NCBI RefSeq assembly: GCF_036226885.1
Contig: NZ_CP109027.1
Location: 1,178,001 to 1,242,000 of the forward strand
DNA length: 64,000 nucleotides
Direction: 5' to 3'
DNA from: Streptomyces sp. NBC_00663
GTDB lineage: Bacteria; Actinomycetota; Actinomycetes; Streptomycetales; Streptomycetaceae
A program made the position numbers and the translations under genes. This document shows positions 24,813 to 33,359 of this stretch, piece after piece. Position 1 is the first letter of the stretch, and the number at the start of each line of letters is the position of its first letter. The notes below the pieces were generated by a model. The model was given only the letters and a program-made list of their open reading frames with translations. It did not search any database and was not told the origin of the DNA.

Positions 24813-25847
24813 GTGCGCAAGTTCAGGTTCGCCCGTACGCTCGCCGCGGCAACCCTGGCCACGGGGCTGGCGCTGACGGCGGGGTGCGGCGGCTCGGATT
24901 CCGACGCGGACGCCGGTGACGACGCCAAGGCCCTCAAGAAGGTCACTTATCTGACCTCCTTCGGCAACTTCGGCCGGGACGCGTACGCCTGGGTCGCGAA
25001 GGACAAGGGGTTCTTCAAGGAGGCCGGCTTCGACGTGACGATCCGGCCGGGGCAGGGCACCGGCGGCGTGATTCCGGCCGTCGTGAGCGGCCAGGCGCAG
25101 TTCGGCCCCATCGATCTGACGGGCGGTCTGCTGTCCCTGGGCAACGGTCAGGCGAAGGACTTCGTCGCGGTGGCCGCCGTCCAGCAGCACACCATGGCGG
25201 CGATCGCCACCACCGAGGGCAGCGGCATCGCGAAGCCGAAGGACCTCGAGGGCAAGCGGCTCGCCGACACGCCGGGCTCCGTCGTACGCAACCTCTTCCC
25301 GACGTACGCCCGCCTCGCCGGCGTGGACGCCGCCAAGGTGACCTGGGTGAACGGCGAGGCGCAGACCCTGATGGGGACGCTGGCCGGTGGCTCGGTCGAC
25401 GGCATCGGCCAGTTCGTCGTGGGCAAGCCGACCATCGAGGCGGTGACGAAGAAGAAGGCGGTGCTGCTGCCGTACAGCGACGTGATCCCCGACCTGTACG
25501 GAAACGTGCTGATCACGTCCAAGAAGATCGCCGAGCAGGATCCGGAGATGGTGCGGCGCTTCACGGCCGCGCTCCTCAAGGGCCTGGAGTACAGCCTCGC
25601 CCACTCCCAGGAGGCCGCCGGGATCCTCCAGCGGAACGTGGACGTCACGAATCCCGCTTCCGCGGCGGCCGAGTTGGAGTTGATGGCCGGGTACGTCACG
25701 CTGAAGGACGGCTCCGGCGCGGTGATCGGGTCGCTGGACTCGGGGCGGGTGGCGAAGAGCATCAAGATCCTTGAGGACGCGGGCACGCTCCCGAAGGGAA
25801 TGACCCCTGACCAGATCATCGACTTCGACCTGGTTCCGAAGGCCTGA
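24813..25847 (+). CDS. ABC transporter substrate-binding lipoprotein (NMT1/SsuA-like)
   Basis: A 344-residue lipoprotein: an Arg/Lys-rich start, hydrophobic core and lipobox Leu-Thr-Ala-Gly-Cys with Cys25, then a short acidic linker. The mature part begins Val-Thr-Tyr-Leu-Thr-Ser-Phe-Gly-Asn-Phe and contains Lys-Gly-Phe-Phe-Lys-Glu-Ala-Gly-Phe-Asp-Val, the classic segment of NMT1/THI5 and SsuA/TauA binding proteins. Asp-Leu-Glu-Gly-Lys-Arg-Leu-Ala, near the hinge, also fits. GTG 24813 follows GGAAAGGA at 7 bases. It captures the ligand outside the cell for the permease at 25879. The ligand could be an aliphatic sulfonate, taurine, a pyrimidine precursor or another small organic compound; the LLM partner gene favours a compound that is oxidised after uptake. 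Confidence 0.88.
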   Translation: MRKFRFARTLAAATLATGLALTAGCGGSDSDADAGDDAKALKKVTYLTSFGNFGRDAYAWVAKDKGFFKEAGFDVTIRPGQGTGGVIPAVVSGQAQFGPIDLTGGLLSLGNGQAKDFVAVAAVQQHTMAAIATTEGSGIAKPKDLEGKRLADTPGSVVRNLFPTYARLAGVDAAKVTWVNGEAQTLMGTLAGGSVDGIGQFVVGKPTIEAVTKKKAVLLPYSDVIPDLYGNVLITSKKIAEQDPEMVRRFTAALLKGLEYSLAHSQEAAGILQRNVDVTNPASAAAELELMAGYVTLKDGSGAVIGSLDSGRVAKSIKILEDAGTLPKGMTPDQIIDFDLVPKA

Positions 25848-25878
25848 TCGCACCGCGCGCCGGACGGGCATCGGCATC

Positions 25879-26628
25879 GTGCTGCTGCCCCTGGCCGGAC
25901 TGCTGGTCGCGCTGACCGGGTGGTGGCTTCTCACCTCAGGCCTGGCGGCGATCCACCCGGCGGTGCTGCCTCCGCCGGGTGCCGTGCGCTCGGCGTTCAC
26001 CGCGCACCCGGCCCGGTTCCTCGAACACACCGGCGACACCACGGTGGAGACGGTCGTCGGGTTCGTCCTCTCCAGCGTCTGCGGCGTCCTGATCGGCCTG
26101 TCGCTGGCCGCCTCGCGCGTCCTGGAGCGGATGTTCACGCCCCTGCTGGTCGCCGTCAACGCGGTCCCGAAGATCGCGCTCGGACCGCTGCTGGTGGGCG
26201 CGCTGGGCTGGGGGCAGAAGCCGGTCCTGACCATGGTCTTCCTGCTCTGCTTCTTCCCGATCGTACTGTCCACCGCGACCGGCCTCACCTCGACCCCGGC
26301 GGATCTGGCCGAGTTGGCGCGTTCACTGGACGCCTCGCGCTGGCAGGCGTTCCGCAAGGTGCGGCTCCCCGCCGCGCTGCCGCAGATCTTCGTCGGACTG
26401 AAGGTGGCCATGCCGCTCGCCGCGATCGGCGCGGTCATCGGCGAGTTCCAGGCCGGTGAGTCGGGGCTCGGCTATCTGATCGTGCAGGCCGGCGGGGTGG
26501 GCGACACCGCCACCGCCTGGGCCGCGATCATCCTGATCGGGTTGATGAGCATCGTCCTCTACTTCGCCCTGGTACTGCTGGAACGCAGGGCGCTCCCCTG
26601 GGTCAGGGACACCACCTCGTCCCGCTGA
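25879..26628 (+). CDS. ABC transporter permease (SsuC/TauC-like)
   Basis: A 249-residue inner-membrane permease with about six helices. The EAA loop reads Ala-Glu-Leu-Ala-Arg-Ser-Leu-Asp-Ala-Ser-Arg-Trp-Gln-Ala-Phe, followed by Lys-Val-Arg-Leu-Pro-Ala-Ala-Leu-Pro-Gln, the surface that contacts the ATPase. Pro-Lys-Ile-Ala-Leu-Gly-Pro-Leu and Gly-Glu-Phe-Gln-Ala are also typical of the sulfonate/nitrate subgroup. The only in-frame start close to the preceding stop is GTG 25879, which begins rather near the first helix. It is co-transcribed with the binding protein (31 bases apart). Confidence 0.9.
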   Translation: MLLPLAGLLVALTGWWLLTSGLAAIHPAVLPPPGAVRSAFTAHPARFLEHTGDTTVETVVGFVLSSVCGVLIGLSLAASRVLERMFTPLLVAVNAVPKIALGPLLVGALGWGQKPVLTMVFLLCFFPIVLSTATGLTSTPADLAELARSLDASRWQAFRKVRLPAALPQIFVGLKVAMPLAAIGAVIGEFQAGESGLGYLIVQAGGVGDTATAWAAIILIGLMSIVLYFALVLLERRALPWVRDTTSSR

Positions 26629-26682
26629 CCCGCCGCTCCGCGCCCAAGCATGGTGGCCTGACGCACAACAGCGCCCCGAACT

Positions 26683-26699
26683 ATGTTGTCCCACCACAT
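26683..26699. promoter_or_regulatory. Imperfect inverted repeat upstream of the MHS transporter gene
   Basis: ATGTTGT-CCC-ACCACAT pairs at six of seven positions and lies 74 bases before the ATG of the transporter gene. It could be the operator of the nearby PucR-type regulator, but nothing beyond symmetry and position supports that. Confidence 0.3.
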
Positions 26700-26772
26700 G
26701 TGCCCCTGACCTGCACCTTCCTACGGTGTGCGACACGTACCCGTCCCCACCGCACACGAGGAAGTGGCGCTC

Positions 26773-28167
26773 ATGGCCTCCGCAGCATCCGCTCCGCCCA
26801 CGCCCGCAACACCGGGCAACCTGAAGCGCATCGTCGCCGCCAGCCTCATCGGCACGACCATCGAGTGGTACGACTTCTTCCTCTACGGCTCCGCCGCCGC
26901 CCTCGTCTTCAACAAGCTGTTCTTCCCCGACTCCGACCCGCTCGTCGGCACCCTCTTGTCGTTCCTGACGTACGCCGTCGGATTCGCAGCCCGGCCGCTC
27001 GGCGCGCTGGTCTTCGGGCACTACGGCGACCGGCTCGGCCGCAAGAAACTGCTGGTGCTGAGCCTGCTGCTGATGGGCGGGGCGACCTTCGCGATCGGGC
27101 TGCTGCCCACGCACGCGACGGTCGGCTCGGCCGCGCCCGTGCTGCTGACCGCGCTGCGTCTGGTGCAGGGCTTCGCGCTCGGCGGTGAGTGGGGCGGGGC
27201 CGTGCTGCTGGTGTCCGAGCACGGGGACGCCAGGCGACGCGGCTTCTGGGCCTCCTGGCCGCAGACCGGCGCGCCCGCGGGGCAACTGCTGGCCACGGGT
27301 GTGCTGTCCCTGCTCACCGCGGTCCTCTCGGACAGCGCCTTCACCAGCTGGGGCTGGCGGATTCCGTTCCTGCTCTCCGGTGTGCTGGTGATGGTCGGTC
27401 TGTGGATTCGTCTGTCTGTCGATGAATCGCCGGTCTTCAAGCAGGCGTTGGCGCAGGCGGAGGCCCGCAAGGCGGAGCGGGGTGCGGACGCGGAGAAGCT
27501 GCCGATCGTCTCCGTGCTGCGCCATCACTGGCGGGACGTGCTCATCGCGATGGGCGCCCGGATGGCCGAGAACATCAGCTACTACGTCATCACCGCGTTC
27601 ATCCTCGTCTACGCGACCACCGCCGCCGACGTCTCCAAGCAGACCGCGCTCAACGCGGTGCTGATCGCCTCGGCCGTGCACTTCGCGGTGATCCCGCTGT
27701 GGGGCGCGCTGTCGGACCGGATCGGCCGGCGTCCGGTGTATCTGCTGGGCGCGGCCGGCATCGGCCTGTGGATGTTCCCGTTCTTCTCCCTCATCGACAC
27801 GGGCAGCTTCGGCAACCTGATCCTCGCCATCACCGTGGGTCTGGTGCTGCACGGTGCGATGTACGCGCCCCAGGCCGCCTTCTTCGCCGAGATGTTCGCG
27901 ACCCGGATGCGCTACTCCGGTGCCTCGATCGGCGCCCAGTTCGCCTCGGTCGCGGCGGGCGCGCCGGCCCCGCTCATCGCCACCGCGCTGCTGGACGACT
28001 ACGACAGCTCCACGCCGATCGCCCTGTACGTCATCGCCGCGGCGGTGCTGACGCTGATCGCGGTGGGCGTGGCCAAGGAGACCCGCGACCGGGACCTGGC
28101 GGACGTGGACTCCGCGGCCGACGCGGCGCCCGTGACGACGGAGACCGCGGACGCCCGCACCGTCTGA
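26773..28167 (+). CDS. MHS-family MFS transporter (metabolite:H+ symporter)
   Basis: A 464-residue major facilitator of the metabolite:H+ symporter subgroup. Seen are Gly-Thr-Thr-Ile-Glu-Trp-Tyr-Asp-Phe-Phe-Leu-Tyr-Gly in helix 1, Gly-His-Tyr-Gly-Asp-Arg-Leu-Gly-Arg-Lys in the 2-3 loop, Arg-Leu-Val-Gln-Gly-Phe-Ala-Leu-Gly-Gly-Glu-Trp-Gly-Gly in helix 4, and Ala-Leu-Ser-Asp-Arg-Ile-Gly-Arg-Arg in the second half. Such proteins import organic acids or related small metabolites with protons. GAGGAAG precedes ATG 26773. The gene faces a GAF/PucR-type regulator, and a 3-hydroxybutyrate dehydrogenase lies beyond that, so 3-hydroxybutyrate or a similar short acid is a candidate substrate; this is inference from neighbours only. 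Confidence 0.88.
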   Translation: MASAASAPPTPATPGNLKRIVAASLIGTTIEWYDFFLYGSAAALVFNKLFFPDSDPLVGTLLSFLTYAVGFAARPLGALVFGHYGDRLGRKKLLVLSLLLMGGATFAIGLLPTHATVGSAAPVLLTALRLVQGFALGGEWGGAVLLVSEHGDARRRGFWASWPQTGAPAGQLLATGVLSLLTAVLSDSAFTSWGWRIPFLLSGVLVMVGLWIRLSVDESPVFKQALAQAEARKAERGADAEKLPIVSVLRHHWRDVLIAMGARMAENISYYVITAFILVYATTAADVSKQTALNAVLIASAVHFAVIPLWGALSDRIGRRPVYLLGAAGIGLWMFPFFSLIDTGSFGNLILAITVGLVLHGAMYAPQAAFFAEMFATRMRYSGASIGAQFASVAAGAPAPLIATALLDDYDSSTPIALYVIAAAVLTLIAVGVAKETRDRDLADVDSAADAAPVTTETADARTV

Positions 28168-28183
28168 CCTCCCGTATGGCCGG

Positions 28184-28210
28184 CCCCCGTACGCGACCCG
28201 CGTACGGGGG
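28184..28210. terminator. Bidirectional terminator between convergent genes
   Basis: A perfect 12-bp stem, CCCCCGTACGCG pairing with CGCGTACGGGGG, closes a 3-base loop. It starts 17 bases after the transporter stop and directly abuts the stop codon of the leftward regulator gene, so it can serve both. Confidence 0.85.
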
Positions 28211-30136
28211 TCAGTGCTGTGTGGGCGCGGAGAGTATGTGCAGACGCAGGGCGAGCTGGACCTCCAGGGCGCGGGCGGGGCTCTGCCAGTCGTCGCCGAG
28301 AAGGCGGCCGATGCGTTCCAGGCGCTGGGCGACCGTGTTCACATGGACGTGCAGTTCGTCCTTGGTGCGGGCCGGGCTCATGCCGCAGGCGAAGTAGGCG
28401 TCGAGGGTGCGCAGCAGGTCGGTGCCGCGCCGCTCGTCGTACGAGACGACCTGGCCGATCGTGCGGTCGACGAACCCGGTGATGTCCCGGTCGCCGGCCA
28501 GGAGCAGGCCGAGGAAGCCGAAGTCCTCGGCCGCCGCCCCGTCTCCGGTGCGGCCGAGGAGCCGCAGCGCGTCGAGGCAGCGCCGGCCCTCCTCGTAGGC
28601 GGCCGTCACGCCGTCCGCTCTCGTGGCCAGGTCCGCCACGGGGGCCGAGGCGCCGACGGTGACCGCCTCGTGGACAGCCGTGCCCAGGTGGCGGGCGGTG
28701 CGGCGGGCCAGGGCGGTCGCGGTGTCGCCGGGTTTCAGAGGCAGCAGCAGAACGGTGCCGCCGTCGCGGGCCGCGGCCAGGCCGTGCCGGGTGGCGGCGA
28801 GGTGGGAGGCGGCCGACCACAGGCGTCTGCGGGCGTCGGCCTCCTGCTCGGCGTCGGCGGTGGTGCCGTCGAGGCGGGCGGCGAGGACCACATGGGTGGC
28901 GTCGAGGTCGGCGTGGAGGCGGGCGGCGCGCTCGCGCAGGAGGCGGGGGTCGCGGTCGCGGGCGTCGAGGAGGTCGTCGAGGAGCTCGCCGCGGACGCGC
29001 TGTTCGGCCTCGGCGGCGGAGCGTCGGGCGAGCAGCAGCAGCGAGGTGACCATCGCCGCGCGCTCCAGCGTGAGCTGGTCGACGGGGTCCAGGCCGGGGT
29101 GGCCGCGCAGGACGAGCGCGCCGAGCAGTTCGCCGCCGGCGGCCACGGCCGCGACCCAGTCGTCCCCATGCCTGACCGCGTGTCCTTCGGCGCGGGAGGC
29201 CTCCAGGGCCTCGGCCGGAGCGGCGGCGGCCTCCAGGAACTCGACCGTGCCGTCGAGGACCTCGGCGACGGCGGCCGCCACGTCGTGCACCCCGCCGCCG
29301 CGCAGGACGAGTTCGGCGAGCCGGTCGTGGACGTCGGAGGCACGCTCGATGACACCGCTGCGGTCGCGGATGATCTCGTTGGCCCGCTCCAGGTCGGCGA
29401 GGGCCGAGCGGGTCTCGGTGAGGAGGTTCGCGGTGTCGATGGCGGCCGCGGCCAGCGCGGCGAAGGAGCCGAGCAGGGCGATCTGCTCCCGCTCGAAGAC
29501 CCGGGCGCGCCGGTCGGCGGCGAACAGCACCCCGATGACGTGGTGCCCCAGCGTCAGCGGCACACCGAGGATGGCGACCAGGCCCTCGTCCCGTACGCCG
29601 TTGTCGATGCTGCGGGTGTGCTGGAAGCGGTCGTCCTTGAAGTAGTCGTCGGTGACATAGGGGCGGGCGGTCTGGGCGACGAGGCCGCCGAGCCCCTCTC
29701 CCATGCCGAGCCGCAGCTGCTGGAAGCGGGCGGCGACGGAGCCCTCGGTGACCCGCATGTATGTGTCGCCCCGGGCGGGGTCGTTGAGGCTGAGGTAGGC
29801 GACGTCCGTGCCCAGCAGCGACCGGGCGCGCTGGACGATGGCCCGCAGGACGGCGTCCAGGTCGCGCAGTCCCGCCAGGTCGTGCGCGGTCTCGAAGAGC
29901 GCGGACAGCTCGGCCTCGCGGCGGCGCCGGCCCTCCAGCTCCGAGCGCACGCGCAGCGCGATCAGCTTGGCCTCCTCCAGCGCGGCGACACGCTCGGCAG
30001 GCCGTCCCTCGGCGCGGGCGACCAGCACCGGCTGCTCGTAGGCGTCGGCGGACGCGCCGCGGGCCAGCAGTTCGAGGAACGGGGCCTCGGTGCTGCCGGT
30101 GGGGCGTTCGGCGGACTGCACGTGATCGCGGGACAT
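28211..30136 (-). CDS. GAF-domain PucR/CdaR-type transcriptional regulator
   Basis: About 641 residues. A helical start (about 1-70, Glu/Arg-rich) leads into a GAF domain around residues 75-220 with Ala-Tyr-Leu-Ser-Leu-Asn-Asp, Gly-Met-Gly-Glu-Gly-Leu-Gly-Gly-Leu-Val-Ala and Leu-Gly-Val-Pro-Leu. A middle region is Asp/Ala-rich, and a C-terminal PucR_HTH_30-type domain ends with Lys-Asp-Glu-Leu-His-Val-His-Val-Asn-Thr-Val-Ala-Gln-Arg-Leu. The GAF domain probably binds a small ligand and the C-terminal helix-turn-helix binds DNA. I chose ATG 30136 (GAGGAA about 10 bases upstream); ATG 30154 would add six residues. It likely controls the convergent transporter gene and the dehydrogenase upstream. 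Ligand unknown. Confidence 0.85.
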   Translation of the reverse strand: MSRDHVQSAERPTGSTEAPFLELLARGASADAYEQPVLVARAEGRPAERVAALEEAKLIALRVRSELEGRRRREAELSALFETAHDLAGLRDLDAVLRAIVQRARSLLGTDVAYLSLNDPARGDTYMRVTEGSVAARFQQLRLGMGEGLGGLVAQTARPYVTDDYFKDDRFQHTRSIDNGVRDEGLVAILGVPLTLGHHVIGVLFAADRRARVFEREQIALLGSFAALAAAAIDTANLLTETRSALADLERANEIIRDRSGVIERASDVHDRLAELVLRGGGVHDVAAAVAEVLDGTVEFLEAAAAPAEALEASRAEGHAVRHGDDWVAAVAAGGELLGALVLRGHPGLDPVDQLTLERAAMVTSLLLLARRSAAEAEQRVRGELLDDLLDARDRDPRLLRERAARLHADLDATHVVLAARLDGTTADAEQEADARRRLWSAASHLAATRHGLAAARDGGTVLLLPLKPGDTATALARRTARHLGTAVHEAVTVGASAPVADLATRADGVTAAYEEGRRCLDALRLLGRTGDGAAAEDFGFLGLLLAGDRDITGFVDRTIGQVVSYDERRGTDLLRTLDAYFACGMSPARTKDELHVHVNTVAQRLERIGRLLGDDWQSPARALEVQLALRLHILSAPTQH

Positions 30137-30203
30137 GTTCACAGGATTCCTCATCGCGCACTCACCTCGTCAGCCCTGTGGAAAACCCCGGCGGCACCAC
30201 GGT

Positions 30204-31004
30204 TCAGTGCGCCGTCCAGCCCCCGTCGAGCACCAGGGACGTACCGGTCACGAAGGAGGCCTGCGGGCTGCACAGATAGGCGACGGCCTCGGCGACCTCC
30301 TCCGGTTCGATGAGCCGCTTGACCGCGCTGTCCTGGAGGAGCACCTCGGTCAGGACGCGCTCCTCGGGGATGCCGTGCGCCCGCGCCTGGTCGACGAGCT
30401 GCTTCTCGACGAGGGGGGTGCGGACATAGGCGGGGTTCACGCAGTTCGAGGTGACGCCGTGCGGGGCGCCCTCCAGGGCCGCCGTCTTGGACAGGCCCTC
30501 CAGGCCGTGCTTGGCGGCCACGTACGCCGACTTGAAGGGGGAGGCGCGCAGCCCGTGCACCGAGGAGACATTGACGATACGGCCCCACCCCTGCCCGTAC
30601 ATGTGCGGCAGGGCGCCCCGCACGAGGCGGAACGGGGCCTCCAGCATGACGGTGAGGACCGTGTGGAAGACGTCGGGCGGGAACTCCTCGATGGGGCGCA
30701 CCAGTTGCAGCCCGGCGTTGTTGACCAGGATGTCGGTCCCGGCGGCGGAGAGTTCCGCGGCGTCCAGGTCGGTGAGGTCCAGGACGTGCGGTTCGACCGC
30801 GCCCGCGAGGTCCCGGGCCGCGTCGACGAGCTCCTCCAGCCCGGCGGCGTCCCGGTCCACCGCTCTGACCTTGGCCCCGGCCGCGGCGAGCCGCAGCACG
30901 CAGGCGCGCCCGATGCCGCCGGCGGCGCCGGTGACGAGGGCGGTGCGGCCGCCGAGGTCGAGCGTGGGGGCGTGGGGGGCCGGGAGGGCGCGAGCAGCTG
31001 TCAT
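30204..31004 (-). CDS. 3-hydroxybutyrate dehydrogenase-like SDR
   Basis: A 266-residue classical short-chain dehydrogenase. Thr-Gly-Ala-Ala-Gly-Gly-Ile-Gly is the cofactor motif, Asn-Asn-Ala-Gly the structural NNAG, Ser-Ser with Tyr-Val-Ala-Ala-Lys the catalytic Ser-Tyr-Lys set. Val-Asn-Pro-Ala-Tyr-Val-Arg-Thr-Pro-Leu-Val and Gln-Ala-Arg-Ala-His-Gly-Ile-Pro-Glu-Glu-Arg-Val are close to the pattern of D-3-hydroxybutyrate dehydrogenases, which interconvert 3-hydroxybutyrate and acetoacetate with NAD. The N-terminal 15 residues are extra compared with minimal SDRs. It lies 67 bases upstream of the regulator gene and may share its control. Oxidation of a related hydroxy acid is the main alternative. 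Confidence 0.8.
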   Translation of the reverse strand: MTAARALPAPHAPTLDLGGRTALVTGAAGGIGRACVLRLAAAGAKVRAVDRDAAGLEELVDAARDLAGAVEPHVLDLTDLDAAELSAAGTDILVNNAGLQLVRPIEEFPPDVFHTVLTVMLEAPFRLVRGALPHMYGQGWGRIVNVSSVHGLRASPFKSAYVAAKHGLEGLSKTAALEGAPHGVTSNCVNPAYVRTPLVEKQLVDQARAHGIPEERVLTEVLLQDSAVKRLIEPEEVAEAVAYLCSPQASFVTGTSLVLDGGWTAH

Positions 31005-31058
31005 GGCACGACCCTAGGCAGCCACCGCACCTCACCCCATGTGGCCGTAACCCATACT

Positions 31059-31538
31059 TCAGCCGGATCCAGTGGGGTCGAACCATGTGGGTGCGTCCGC
31101 CAGGGCCTGCTTGATCCGGAACTTCCCGAACTCGTTCAGGTCCGGCAGGGAGTCCACGGCGAACCAGCCCACCTCCAGCGACTCGTCGTCGTTGACCTCG
31201 GCCTCGCCGCCGACGGCCCGGCAGCGCACGGTGATGTCCATGTACTGGCAGACGTCACCATTGGGGTAGGTGACCGGCTCCAGGGCCTGGACGAGGACGA
31301 CGCGCTCGGCGACGCAGTGCACCGCCGTCTCCTCGAACACCTCGCGCACGGCGCAGGCGGCGGGCTGCTCTCCCGGCTCCGGGATACCTCCGATCAGCGA
31401 CCACCGACGGGTGTCGGAGCGACGGTTCAGCAGCACCCTGCCCTCGTCGTCGAAGACGACGGCGGCGACTCCGGGGAGCCACAGCAGCTGATGGCCGACG
31501 GAGGCACGGAGATCACGGATGAAGTCGGGAGTAGCCAT
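31059..31538 (-). CDS. Nudix hydrolase
   Basis: A 159-residue Nudix-fold protein. The box reads Gly-Gly-Ile-Pro-Glu-Pro-Gly-Glu-Gln, then Ala-Val-Arg-Glu-Val-Phe-Glu-Glu-Thr-Ala-Val. It keeps the REXXEE metal-binding core, but the usual Gly two residues after it is Ala. Family members hydrolyse nucleoside diphosphates linked to another group; substrate is unknown. Trp-Ser-Leu-Ile-Gly-Gly before the box is typical of MutT-like and NADH-pyrophosphatase-like members. ATG 31538 lies just before the lnt stop on the same strand (9 bases), so it may be the last gene of an lnt operon. Confidence 0.85.
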   Translation of the reverse strand: MATPDFIRDLRASVGHQLLWLPGVAAVVFDDEGRVLLNRRSDTRRWSLIGGIPEPGEQPAACAVREVFEETAVHCVAERVVLVQALEPVTYPNGDVCQYMDITVRCRAVGGEAEVNDDESLEVGWFAVDSLPDLNEFGKFRIKQALADAPTWFDPTGSG

Positions 31539-31547
31539 GTCCCGACC

Positions 31548-33170
31548 CTAGGGCCTGCCCGGACCGGCCGCTCCCGCCCGCCTGTTGCGCACGCGCGCGG
31601 AGATCGCCCAGCCCAGTCCGCCCGCGGCGATCACCACCAGGGCCATCTCGGGCAGGATGCCGAGCTTCGTGGCCGGCGTCTCCGAGGACCGCAGCGGCAC
31701 CTTCTGGACCAGGGAGTCGGCGACGAACATGCCGGTCTTCTGGGTGATCCTCCCGTCCGGCATGATGATCGCGCTGACGCCGCTGGTGACCGGGACCGTC
31801 ACGGTCCGGCTGTGCTCGACGGCACGGACCCGGGACATGGCGAGCTGCTGGTAGGTCATCTCGCTGCGGTCGAAGGTGGCGTTGTTGCTGGGCACGGAGA
31901 TCAGCTGGGCGCCGTCGGTGACCTCGGAGCGCACGGCCCAGTCGAAGGCCGCCTCGTAGCAGGTGACCAGGCCGACCTTGGCGCCGGCCATGGTGAAGAC
32001 GCCCGGTTCGGTGCCGCGGCTGAAGTCCTGGCGGACCATCGAGGTCCAGTCGCTGTTGATCGCCCCGATGAGCGAGCGCAGCGGGAGGTACTCGCCGAAG
32101 GGCTGGATCTGCCGCTTGTCGTAGGTGTCGGTCGGACCCTTCTTCGGGTCCCACAGGATCTGCTCGTTGTAGAGCTTGCCGCCGCGCTCGACGACGCCGC
32201 CGACCGAGATCGGCACGCCGATCGCCTTGGCGGCACCGTCGATGACGGCGCGCGCGTCGGCGTTGGCGAACGGGTCGACGTCCGAGGAGTTCTCGGGCCA
32301 CAGCACGAAGTCGGGCTTGGCGACCTTGCCGGCCCTGACCTTCTCGGCCAGCCGCTCGGTCTCGCGCGCGTGGTAGTCGAGGACGGCACGCCGCTGGGCG
32401 TTGAAGTCGAGGCCCGCGCGCGGCACGTTGCCCTGGATGACGGCGACGGTCACCGTGCCGTTCTCGGCCTTGTCGCTGACCAGCGGGCGGGCGGCCAGCG
32501 CCCCGATGACCGGGACGACGAGGCTCAGCAGGGCGACCGCGGCGGCGGACCGCCGTATGTCCTGGCCACGGCGCTTGGCGACGAGGACGCGGACGACGTC
32601 GTACAGGCCGAAACCGCACAGGACGACCGCGAAGCCGAGCACCGGTGTGCCGCCCACGGCGGCCAGCGGCAGGAAGACGCCGTCGGCCTGGCCGAACGCG
32701 ATCTTGCCCCAGGGGAAGCCGTTGAAGGGCGCACGCGCGCGTGCCGCCTCACCGGCGATCCACAGGGCGGCCGACCACAGGGGGGCGCCGGGCAGCTTCG
32801 ACACCGTGGCGATGCCCGCGCCGACCAGCGCGACGAAGATCGCCTCGATCGCCACCAGCGCGATCCACGGCCCGGGGCCGACCTCCACGCCCGTCCACAC
32901 CAGCAGCGGCAGCAGGAAGCCGAGGCCGAAGAGGTAGCCGAGGCCCAGGCCCGCCTTCCAGCCGCGCCCGCGCAGCACCCAGCCGAAGACGGCGAAGGCC
33001 GGAAGCGCGAGCCACCACAGGGTGCGGGGCGGGAAGCTGACGTAGAGCAGCACTCCGGAGAGCGTGGCGGCGAGGGCCGGGACGAAGCGCACGAGGCGTG
33101 CTCCGCGCGAGGCGGCGCCGAGCGGCTGAGCCCGGTCCGACTCGTCCACGGATGTTGCGGTGACGGTCAC
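31548..33170 (-). CDS. lnt: Apolipoprotein N-acyltransferase
   Basis: About 540 residues. The first 230 hold roughly six to seven membrane helices, including Leu-Tyr-Val-Ser-Phe-Pro-Pro in the first helix. The nitrilase-like catalytic domain follows, with Glu293 in Leu-Trp-Pro-Glu-Asn-Ser, Lys352 in Thr-Tyr-Asp-Lys-Arg and Cys404 in Val-Thr-Cys-Tyr-Glu, the Glu-Lys-Cys triad of the family. A last helix precedes the basic C-terminus. It transfers a fatty acyl chain to the N-terminal cysteine of lipoproteins in the membrane. The start is GTG 33170; no well-spaced ribosome site is visible and the frame stays open to 33329, so the N-terminus is uncertain. It fits the many lipoproteins encoded nearby. 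Confidence 0.93.
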   Translation of the reverse strand: MTVTATSVDESDRAQPLGAASRGARLVRFVPALAATLSGVLLYVSFPPRTLWWLALPAFAVFGWVLRGRGWKAGLGLGYLFGLGFLLPLLVWTGVEVGPGPWIALVAIEAIFVALVGAGIATVSKLPGAPLWSAALWIAGEAARARAPFNGFPWGKIAFGQADGVFLPLAAVGGTPVLGFAVVLCGFGLYDVVRVLVAKRRGQDIRRSAAAVALLSLVVPVIGALAARPLVSDKAENGTVTVAVIQGNVPRAGLDFNAQRRAVLDYHARETERLAEKVRAGKVAKPDFVLWPENSSDVDPFANADARAVIDGAAKAIGVPISVGGVVERGGKLYNEQILWDPKKGPTDTYDKRQIQPFGEYLPLRSLIGAINSDWTSMVRQDFSRGTEPGVFTMAGAKVGLVTCYEAAFDWAVRSEVTDGAQLISVPSNNATFDRSEMTYQQLAMSRVRAVEHSRTVTVPVTSGVSAIIMPDGRITQKTGMFVADSLVQKVPLRSSETPATKLGILPEMALVVIAAGGLGWAISARVRNRRAGAAGPGRP

Positions 33171-33359
33171 TCCGGGAGTGTACGGCGGGTGACCTGGGCA
33201 CCGACAGCGCGGTCCGGAGGGCGGCACCGTCCCGCCCCCGCTCCCCCGCCCGTCCGCCGGGCCGGCACCGACCGCCCGGGACCACCCGTACCGCATCCGT
33301 CCTGCGCAACTCGTCCACAAACCGTCCATCAGCCGTTACGGTGTGCCGGAGCCTTTGTC

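Noticed and set aside
30135..33359. An open frame of more than 1000 codons on the + strand opposite the regulator, dehydrogenase, Nudix and lnt genes
   Set aside because: It runs antisense through four genes with clear motifs and has a composition typical of GC-rich shadow frames; only the part from 33360 onward has family signatures.
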